Shown here: one piece after another, positions 62,001 to 64,000 of the stretch
Layout: each line of letters begins with the position of its first letter
How positions within the stretch are numbered: position 1 is the stretch's first letter
Translations under genes and position numbers: made by a program
Notes under the pieces: generated by a model
Told to the model about the DNA's origin: nothing
Databases searched by the model: none
What the model saw: only the letters and a program-made list of their open reading frames with translations
Source of the DNA: Anolis sagrei
Taxonomy: Eukaryota; Chordata; Lepidosauria; Squamata; Anolidae
Reading direction: 5' to 3'
DNA length: 64,000 nucleotides
NCBI RefSeq assembly: GCF_037176765.1
Contig: NC_090021.1
Span: 148,931,074-148,995,073, forward strand

Positions 62001-62780
62001 TTTAAAAAAGCTTTCTTAGCAGTGAAAAGTCTTTTGAATGTTTTATTTTACATACAAGAACAAAATAACCCAAGGGTTACATACCTGTTATGAACCCAAG
62101 TTAATCTGTTAATGCACTGACATGGTTGAGTAAGAACGAGGGTCAGTGTGATATCATGATCTGTAATATACCAAAGACTACTAATGGCTATTTTGTGGAC
62201 TCACTTCTATCTTAAATGTTTATTATTAGGAAACCATTCTGGACTAGATGTGTACTCATTTCTGGTTTCTCAACATTGATGGAGCATTCTGAAATATGTA
62301 CTGTTGTCAAAACCACCTAAAACAAGCCACCTGTCATGTTTCTAATGCAACTGTATCTTTAACTAGCAGACCGGGGGGTGGGGGGAGTCTTATAATCGTA
62401 GGGACTCTGTCCCTTCCTTCCATGTGCCCCCAAAGGCAGTTATGAGGGGTTATGAAATCTTTCAGGGGTTGGCTTTTCCTTAGAGTGTTGTGGGGAAAGT
62501 GGTGGAAAGGGGGAAGAAAATGTATTTATTTATTTGTTTATGTTTATTTGGATGTTGACCTATAGTGTTGTGTTGATTTATTTTGGGAGATGGAGAGAAA
62601 TTTGCTGTCTGAAATAGGTGTGTATGCTGCAACTGGTTTTTTATTTTTCCTTTTAAAAAGCTCTGTTTGTTCTAGAACACTGGAGATTCAGGATGGTGGA
62701 AAGGCGAACTCAATGGCAAAGAAGGAGTTTTCCCAGACAATTTTGCCTTTCAGATTACTGAACTGGATAAAGATTTCCCA
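25041..62780 (+). CDS. CD2AP: CD2-associated protein (CD2AP), exons 1-9, 3' part outside window
   Basis: An adaptor that joins membrane receptors to CBL/endophilin endocytic machinery and to actin. In kidney it anchors nephrin and podocin. Nine exons (25041-25044, 43671-43831, 51868-52021, 53773-53873, 54762-54882, 58558-58745, 59164-59272, 60705-60799, 62676-62780) join in phase to 346 residues. SH3-1 is about residues 1-57 ([20 protein letters not shown]), SH3-2 about 110-168 ([20 protein letters not shown]) and SH3-3 about 281-341 ([20 protein letters not shown]). Each domain has the ALYDY-like, GWW/GWL and P-x-NF motifs. The linker [18 protein letters not shown] is a CD2AP signature, and close agreement with mammalian CD2AP throughout separates it from its paralogue SH3KBP1/CIN85. 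The proline-rich region, capping-protein site and coiled coil of the roughly 640-residue protein lie past the right edge. Introns 1 (18.6 kb) and 2 (8.0 kb) carry most of the transposons. Confidence 0.97.
25653..26446. repeat. Helitron-like block plus GC-rich palindrome inside the insertion
   Basis: 25680-25825 carries the Helitron-type module (GTTCAATTCCATCATTGGTG, then GGGTTCAGAATGCTCTTTGA). 25843-25945 and 26034-26150 are inverted copies of each other (GCCTGGCCCACTTTGGGTCC against its inverse, GACCCGAAGCGGGCCAGGC) around an A-run and CT-run. A GC-rich stretch follows to 26446. Open frames in both directions come from the palindrome. Confidence 0.55.
26447..27249 (+). mobile_element. Non-LTR LINE, 5'-truncated copy
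   Basis: The longest copy of the LINE class. It encodes the RT thumb/linker ([20 protein letters not shown], then [20 protein letters not shown] and [13 protein letters not shown]) and the C-terminal zinc-knuckle ([15 protein letters not shown] in the same place). The frame is interrupted once in the middle. The tail GCCTGACACGATAAATAAAT abuts the right copy of the 12-bp duplication. Confidence 0.8.
27425..28090 (-). mobile_element. Bov-B (RTE) LINE, 3' part
   Basis: The minus strand encodes [20 protein letters not shown], then [40 protein letters not shown] and, in a second frame, [20 protein letters not shown]. This is the unmistakable Bov-B C-terminus. The copy is 5' truncated and frameshifted at least once. 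Bov-B is abundant in squamates. Confidence 0.92.
28100..28570 (-). mobile_element. LINE reverse-transcriptase C-terminal remnant
   Basis: The minus strand of about 28400-28540 reads [20 protein letters not shown], then [13 protein letters not shown]. This is a CCH-type zinc-knuckle like those at the end of several non-LTR ORF2 proteins. It differs from the LINE at 23783. It is degraded and the family is uncertain. Confidence 0.5.
28571..29233. other. CD2AP intron 1, no recognised feature
   Basis: No exon, RNA gene or defined repeat was seen. A GA-rich run lies near 28900-28920. Confidence 0.45.
29234..29834. mobile_element. DNA-type element with terminal inverted repeats (family D)
   Basis: The left end ACACAGTGTAACA, continuing to TGTTCCTGG, and the right end CCAGGAACA...TGTTACATAGTGT are inverted repeats. 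The interior holds GTGGCTGCCACAAACTAGGT and GTTTTTGCAGTTTAGTAAAA. A shorter member lies at 52754-53009 and a fragment at 22273-22352. No transposase was seen, so the superfamily is unknown. Confidence 0.6.
29858..30122 (-). mobile_element. Penelope-like repeat (copy 3)
   Basis: This is an inverted copy of the repeat at 22100: GCTTTCATGACCAGAATCAC, then TGGGTTGCTGTGAG, ATTTCGCCTGCATCTGGCAA, GCATCCTCTGAGGCTTATTG and the upstream part ATGTATATCTGTGGAATGAA. The hammerhead-like core is damaged. Confidence 0.55.
30124..30660. repeat. Long palindrome with hammerhead-like cores
   Basis: Arms 30124-30337 and 30435-30660 are inverted copies (CAATTGGTTCTTCTCTTGAA at the left; the inverse at the right end) around a spacer of about 97 bp. 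Each arm carries CTGACGA, a short hairpin and GAAAC: plus strand 30471-30497, with the mirror motif on the minus strand near 30260-30300. Inverted, partly duplicated ends are a known habit of Penelope-like elements, and Penelope-type coding sequence follows at about 30900. Confidence 0.65.
30880..31090 (+). mobile_element. Penelope-like element, 3' coding end and terminal repeat
   Basis: The plus frame reads [20 protein letters not shown], then [20 protein letters not shown]. This resembles the C-terminal end of Penelope-like retroelement ORFs (the 'SAxAEH..TGH.I.FENT...R..RE.IEI' pattern), downstream of the GIY-YIG endonuclease. It runs into GAATGCTACTGCAAAATGGT, then CATACAACCC and AAGCTCACAGCAACGC, the 3' block of the hammerhead-like repeat. 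An inverted copy of part of it (GTCCAGGTTGGTTCATC) lies just upstream at 30861. It is fragmentary. Confidence 0.6.
31150..31195 (+). mobile_element. SINE tail fragment (Sauria-type)
   Basis: GACTTAGGGTCACTATAAGT, then CAGAAACAACTTCCAAAG, is the terminal motif of the squamate SINE with Bov-B-like tail. Confidence 0.5.
31777..32154. mobile_element. hAT-type non-autonomous element with 8-bp TSD
   Basis: The ends CAGGGGTCCTCAAACTTTTT and TTTGAGGACCCCTG are inverted repeats. The exact duplication CTCTAGAG lies at 31769-31776 and 32155-32162. Inside are a (TTG)n tract and a short SINE-tail-like piece (GTGTGCTTTCAAGTCATTTC). The right half of a relative is at 41336-41412. Confidence 0.85.
32474..32798 (-). 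mobile_element. tRNA-derived SINE, near full length
   Basis: On the minus strand it begins GGCGCAGTGGGTTAAAGCAT (A-box region), has the B box GGTTCGATTCC, then a long body with CTTCTGCCAACCTAGCAGTT and CAAATGTGAGTAGATCAATA, and the tail GGACTTAATGTCAGGGGACT, then ACCTTTACC. Related fragments lie at 18075-18215 and 55165-55302. Confidence 0.85.
32800..35439. other. CD2AP intron 1, mostly unique
   Basis: No exon was recognised. It holds a CA microsatellite near 32970 and two diverged copies of a block of about 45 bp (GGAGGCAGTTAGCAAGACAT at 34090; GGAGGCAGCCAACAGGGCAC at 34190). Confidence 0.45.
35440..35712 (+). mobile_element. tRNA-derived SINE
   Basis: It matches the SINE at 23397: B box GGTTCGAATCC (35501-35511), GATGAGCTCCCTCTATCAAC, ATCCAGGCGTCCCCTGGGCA, and tail AGTCACTCCTGACACGACAA plus an A-run and CA repeats. 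The A-box region is altered (GGTGGCGGCACACAG). Confidence 0.85.
35713..38019. other. CD2AP intron 1, no recognised feature
   Basis: AT-rich intron without a convincing exon or defined element. Confidence 0.45.
38028..38162. mobile_element. Palindromic hAT MITE, 135 bp, 8-bp TSD
   Basis: The whole element is a near-perfect hairpin (CTCAACCTGTGGGACCCCAG, then GTGTTTTGGCCTACAACT; inverse at the right). The duplication CCCTATTG lies at 38020-38027 and 38163-38170. It is the same family as 50860-50992. Confidence 0.9.
38270..39390 (-). mobile_element. LINE-1, 3' part
   Basis: A minus frame (39153-39383) reads [20 protein letters not shown], then [20 protein letters not shown]. It resembles the end of L1 ORF2 ('AR.T.A..WK......EW..K......DK.T'). 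The AT-rich stretch to its left would be the rest of ORF2's end and the 3' UTR. It is degraded. Confidence 0.55.
39391..42080. other. CD2AP intron 1, mostly unique
   Basis: It contains half of a hAT-type element at 41336-41412 (ends TTTGAGGACCCCT), an inverted relative near 41458-41500, a G-run at 41071-41086, and a LINE-tail fragment at 41680-41740 (CTGAGTCCCCTTGGGGAGAC). No exon was recognised. Confidence 0.45.
42085..42420 (-). mobile_element. L2-type LINE 3' end
   Basis: (TTTA)n, then GAACTTTTCTATCCTGTTCT and CTACCTCCGTGGAGGGACTC. The rest follows the copy at 22812, with substitutions. Confidence 0.7.
42885..42979. mobile_element. Palindromic MITE, Tigger/pogo-like, TA duplication
   Basis: TAGTTGGCCTTCTGTATCCA, then CGGATTCTC, pairs with the inverse right end (GTGGACACAGAGGACCAACT, then A). 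TA flanks both sides (42883-42884, 42980-42981). The length is 95 bp. A hAT-like end (GAGTTTGACACCCCTG) follows at 43027-43042. Confidence 0.7.
43671..43831 (+). CDS. CD2AP: CD2AP exon 2, first SH3 domain
   Basis: The acceptor is TTTCCCTTCTAG. The exon encodes residues 2-55: [20 protein letters not shown], then [20 protein letters not shown] and [13 protein letters not shown]. It holds almost the entire SH3-1 fold, including the acidic RT loop (HDDE), the GWL tryptophan and the PDNFV end that forms the ligand groove. The donor is AAG|GCAAGT, a GC-AG intron. Confidence 0.96.
44300..44635. mobile_element. hAT-type element fragment
   Basis: It shares the interior of the element at 5047-5579 (AAAATGAAGAACAAATTTAA, then ACAGTATTTCAGTGG; GCCATCCAGTTCAACTCCCT) and the right end (AGCCCCAAGGACTCCACAGA, then CAGTTTAAGAACTGG). 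The left end is not clear. Confidence 0.55.
45000..45690 (-). mobile_element. L2/CR1-type LINE 3' end
   Basis: It starts near the ATT tract and reads TTTATGTCTCTTAAAAAGAG...CACGAAGGCACTC-like blocks (CACACAGAAGGCACTCTCTG) and AACTGGCAGCCAGTGCAGCT. The order and content are those of an inverted LINE 3' UTR plus ORF end. It is diverged. Confidence 0.55.
45691..47160. other. CD2AP intron 2, no recognised feature
   Basis: No exon or defined repeat was seen apart from short TATA/ATGTATATATG tracts near 47000. Confidence 0.45.
47572..47657. repeat. (TTC)n(ATT)n microsatellite
   Basis: A TTC run, then TATTC units, then ATT units, immediately followed by the short R4/Dong-like tail. Confidence 0.95.
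47660..47702 (-). mobile_element. Very short R4/Dong-type LINE 3' end in ATT tract
   Basis: GATACATAACAAGATTAGTA, then CACAGCAAACAGGATCAC, aligns with GAAACACAACAAGATGAGTC, then CACAACAGACAC, at 2669. Like that copy, it is flanked by ATT repeats on both sides. Confidence 0.6.
48176..48735 (-). mobile_element. Helitron, truncated
   Basis: The left end carries the GCCACGCGTTGCTGTGGC hairpin next to CTAA (TTAG on the minus strand). The body matches the Helitron at 7784-8712 (GTTGATGTGGAGATTGTCTG; GGCTGGATGGCTATTTGTCA; GCCAAGTTTGGTCCAGATCC). It breaks off after about 560 bp, so the 5' end is missing. Confidence 0.7.
48892..49003 (-). mobile_element. Penelope-like repeat (copy 4, truncated)
   Basis: The inverse reads ATAGATGCAGGCGAAACGTC, then AGGAGAAAATGCCTCTAGAA and CATGGCCATATAGCCCGG. 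The CTGANGA part is cut off. Confidence 0.55.
49004..50859. other. CD2AP intron 2, no recognised feature
   Basis: AT-rich intron with no convincing exon or element. A 71-codon open frame at 49526-49741 has no visible family. Confidence 0.45.
50860..50992. mobile_element. Palindromic hAT MITE, 133 bp, 8-bp TSD
   Basis: Flanked by CTCTAGAA at 50852-50859 and 50993-51000. The hairpin ends are TTCCAACCTGCGGTCCCCAG and TGGGGACCCACAGGTTGAGA. It belongs to the same family as 38028-38162, in CD2AP intron 2. Confidence 0.9.
51868..52021 (+). CDS. CD2AP: CD2AP exon 3, linker after SH3-1
   Basis: The acceptor is TTTTCACCAG and the donor is A|GTAAGT. It encodes [20 protein letters not shown], then [20 protein letters not shown] and [11 protein letters not shown], the conserved linker between SH3-1 and SH3-2 (KRERHGNV and STYGLPAG are shared with the mammalian protein). 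The exon ends in phase 1. Confidence 0.95.
52754..53009. mobile_element. DNA-type element with terminal inverted repeats (family D)
   Basis: The left end is ACACTATGTAACA, then TGTTCTGTTCCTGG. The right end is CCAGGAACAAAAAACATGTT, then AAATAGTGT. AATA on each side may be a 4-bp target duplication. It is a shorter relative of 29234-29834, in CD2AP intron 3. Confidence 0.65.
53773..53873 (+). CDS. CD2AP: CD2AP exon 4, start of second SH3
   Basis: The acceptor is CTCTCAACAG and the donor is GAG|GTAAAT. It encodes [20 protein letters not shown], then [13 protein letters not shown], the first half of SH3-2 with the KVMFEY strand and the NEDELEL RT loop. Confidence 0.96.
54762..54882 (+). CDS. 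CD2AP: CD2AP exon 5, second half of SH3-2
   Basis: The acceptor is CCCCATCACAG and the donor is TCAG|GTAGTT. It encodes [20 protein letters not shown], then [20 protein letters not shown]. The GWW pair and the FPSNFV groove residues are present. The exon ends in phase 1. Confidence 0.96.
55165..55302 (-). mobile_element. SINE fragment
   Basis: GGTAAAGGTTTTCCCCTGAC, then ATTAAGTCCAGTCATGTCCA and AGCACCTCCAAGGTCATGTG, matches the 3' body of the SINE at 32474. The tRNA head is missing. Confidence 0.75.
55480..55680. repeat. Inverted pair of Penelope-like repeats
   Basis: The left half (GGCTTTCTTGGCCAGACTCA, then CTGACATTTTGCCTGCATCT) is the inverse of the right half (CAGATGCAGGTGAAACATCA, then GGGGAAAATGCTGCTAGAAC). 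The two meet near TCAGATCCTCTGA. The right half keeps helix II and GAAAC; the CTGANGA box reads CTGAAGT. Confidence 0.6.
55880..56060 (-). mobile_element. L2-type LINE fragment
   Basis: AAGTACATTAAAGAAGCAGC...CCTTCCCTCTCTTCCCCTGC...AAGATCTTAAGACCAGG resembles the inverted LINE 3' region. It is diverged. Confidence 0.4.
56061..57010. other. CD2AP intron 5, no clear feature
   Basis: No exon was recognised. 56640-57000 resembles an old LINE 3' region (GACAGAGCCCTGCAGGACGG), too diverged to name. Confidence 0.4.
57020..57390 (-). mobile_element. Non-LTR LINE, 5'-truncated copy with 8-bp TSD
   Basis: GCAGCACT flanks it at 57012-57019 and 57391-57398. The minus strand encodes [20 protein letters not shown], then [20 protein letters not shown] and [18 protein letters not shown]. 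The tail is inverted at the left (TATTTATTTATCATGTCAG). Confidence 0.85.
57818..57946 (-). mobile_element. Penelope-like repeat with intact hammerhead-like core (copy 5)
   Basis: On the minus strand it has CTCCT, then CTGAGGA (57942-57936), one U, helix II with some G-U pairs, GAAAC (57915-57911), GTC, then AGGAG, which pairs with CTCCT as helix I. The repeat runs on to TTCCAGCCATGAAAGCCTTC. This is the best-formed core in the window. Confidence 0.6.
58558..58745 (+). CDS. CD2AP: CD2AP exon 6, SH3-2/SH3-3 linker
   Basis: The acceptor is CATCTTTCCAG and the donor is AAA|GTAATT. It encodes a proline- and serine-rich stretch ([20 protein letters not shown]), then the conserved [20 protein letters not shown] and an acidic/basic tail ([12 protein letters not shown]). 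The proline-rich start is poorly conserved, while the [11 protein letters not shown] block is the CD2AP/CIN85 family signature. Confidence 0.95.
59164..59272 (+). CDS. CD2AP: CD2AP exon 7, variable linker
   Basis: The acceptor is ATTTCTTGTGTAG and the donor is AAAG|GTATGA. It encodes [20 protein letters not shown], then [16 protein letters not shown], a disordered linker that has diverged from mammals but keeps the same place and phases. The phase match with exons 6 and 8 supports it despite low conservation. Confidence 0.85.
59411..60014. mobile_element. Cluster of three palindromic MITEs
   Basis: Three hairpin copies of the MITE seen at 22569 lie at about 59411-59563, 59634-59759 and 59851-60014. 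Each pairs GGCCCCTTCTAC / TTCCACACAGCCATATAACC-type ends around CTGCTTTGAAC arms. They sit in CD2AP intron 7 between exons 7 and 8. Confidence 0.75.
60705..60799 (+). CDS. CD2AP: CD2AP exon 8, start of third SH3
   Basis: The acceptor is TTTGTCCTTTCAG and the donor is AAG|GTAAGA. It encodes [20 protein letters not shown], then [11 protein letters not shown], the first half of SH3-3 ([15 protein letters not shown] loop). Confidence 0.96.
61207..61820 (+). mobile_element. Non-LTR LINE, 5'-truncated copy with 9-bp TSD
   Basis: AGAGGAGCA flanks it at 61198-61206 and 61821-61829. Its frame is open for 165 codons from the truncation (TSD included) to the natural end: [20 protein letters not shown], then [35 protein letters not shown] and [12 protein letters not shown]. 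An uninterrupted frame suggests a young insertion. It lies in sense orientation in CD2AP intron 8. Confidence 0.9.
62676..62780 (+). CDS. CD2AP: CD2AP exon 9, second half of SH3-3
   Basis: The acceptor is TTTGTTCTAG and the donor is CCA|GTAAGT. It encodes [20 protein letters not shown], then [15 protein letters not shown], completing SH3-3 with GWW and FPDNF. It ends in phase 0 at the start of the proline-rich region. The next exon is not visible before 64000. Confidence 0.96.
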
Positions 62781-63094
62781 GTAAGTTCTCACTAACTGTT
62801 TTTGAAGCCACTATGGAAACGTTTTATAGCTGGCTATAGCACAAAATGCTAAGTGATTTTTGTAATCTGATAAAGAATTGGTGTGGGATCTTGAGTCTTG
62901 CATCCTTTCCTTTTTTTGTTTTTTGTTGTTGTTTTGTTTGTTTGTTTGTTTGTTTGTTTTTTGGTTTTAGGCCTTAGGACCAAAATTGGGAACCTGTTTC
63001 AACTTGAATTCAATTTCAGTTAAGTTTTCAGGAGACAAAAAGCACAAGACCAAAAATATCAGCATATTTTAACTGGATTCTCTTATTGCCACTA

Positions 63095-63247
63095 GCCAGG
63101 AGAGGCCAGTTGGCTGACCCTGAGCAAGTCGCACTCTCTCAAGCTCAAAGGAACCCTCTGAACAAAACTGACTAAGAAAACCCTATGATGAGTTCAACAT
63201 AGGGTCACAGTGAGTCAGAAACAATTTCAAAGCACACAACAACACAT
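63095..63247 (+). mobile_element. Sauria-type SINE, 3' part
   Basis: GCCAGTTGGCTGACCCTGAG...AAAACTGACTAAGAAAACCC, then TATGATGAGTTCAACATAGG and GTCACAGTGAGTCAGAAACA, is the 3' half of the squamate SINE with Bov-B-like tail. It is diverged. Confidence 0.55.
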
Positions 63248-64000
63248 CCTTACTGAGAGTGGTTGCTACTTTTCTTGGAGAAAATGGCAAAATAGTAAAA
63301 TTAAGTTGAGCAGTAGTGTATTGTGAATTTGCAGATGGGTAACCCTGAGTAGAGCAGCTAATCAAAGCTCACAGAATGGGGTTCATAACAAAGGGGGGAC
63401 GGACTAGATGCTGCTCTTTAAAAAAAAAGGTAAAACAGATAGATCCTGTCAGAAATAGAAACAGGGTCAGGTAAAACATTAGTGAGAGCCTATTAGAAAT
63501 AGAGTTATGGTCAGTTAGGAAGAATTGATATGATCTGAATAGAATTTATGAAACTGACAATGTGGAAGGACTTCAAAGAGAAATATTAGTTTCTTAGAAA
63601 CTGGGTGTGCAAACAGCATAATACTAGATTATTATTTTATTCTGACACTATTTTTATTATGGGGGTTATAATTTAATAATTAACAAGGTAATGAACCCAT
63701 TAATCAACTTACCAATTACCCAGTATAGTAGTTACCTGTACAAGAGTACCAGATGCAAAGAGGGATCTTGAGGGTAAAGGAGTGCAGTGGTTGATTGGAA
63801 CGTCCAAGAGTTTCCCCAGGGCCAACCTGGATTGTAGGCATTAACATTACTCAAAGGATGAATCAGAAGCCTCTCTTATGGGGAGGAAGAAGTTGCGAAG
63901 TGAAAGATAATGATGCTGGGAGAAGAAATAGAGTGTGAATTACCCAAACCACCTTATTCCTATTCTTCTCTTTCTATCACCGATTTGTTATGGCAGCTGA
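63248..64000. other. CD2AP: CD2AP intron 9, no exon seen
   Basis: No sequence resembling the next CD2AP exon (proline/lysine-rich, starting near PKPKKPPPP in mammals) was found up to the window end. Confidence 0.6.

Overview
The window is vertebrate nuclear DNA, most likely from a squamate reptile (a lizard, probably iguanian/Anolis-like). This rests on its repeats: Bov-B, CR1, L2, L1 and R4/Dong-type LINEs, several tRNA-derived SINEs with reptile-type tails, Helitrons, hAT and mariner elements, and Penelope-like fragments, all in a long-intron gene landscape. The host gene content is sparse: one confident gene and one tentative first exon.

Layout. 1-1 kb: a CpG island holding a candidate first coding exon on the minus strand, tentatively TNFRSF21, which is the neighbour of CD2AP in mammals. 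1-24.6 kb: intergenic DNA packed with transposable elements. These include a mariner-derived element with near-identical inverted ends, an R4/Dong-like LINE fragment inside an ATT microsatellite, three or four Helitrons with recognisable termini, CR1 and L2 tails, and a nested MITE/L2/SINE/LINE cluster at 22.5-24.5 kb. 24.7-25.2 kb: the CpG-island promoter and exon 1 of CD2AP on the plus strand. 25-62.8 kb: CD2AP exons 2-9 at 43.7, 51.9, 53.8, 54.8, 58.6, 59.2, 60.7 and 62.7 kb. The rest of the gene lies beyond the right edge.

The nine exons join in phase to give 346 residues: all three SH3 domains, the linkers between them, and the start of the proline-rich region. All splice sites are GT-AG except intron 2, which has a strong GC-AG donor. 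CD2AP is an adaptor that links receptors, CIN85/CBL-type endocytic machinery and actin. The C-terminal half (proline-rich region, capping-protein-binding motif, coiled coil) is not in the window.

The most interesting non-genic signal is a Penelope-like repeat family whose copies carry a hammerhead-ribozyme-like core (CUGANGA, helix II, GAAA). It appears in several interspersed copies and, as a second sequence type, in a 0.54-kb palindrome at 30.1-30.7 kb. No intact retrovirus or LTR element was recognised.
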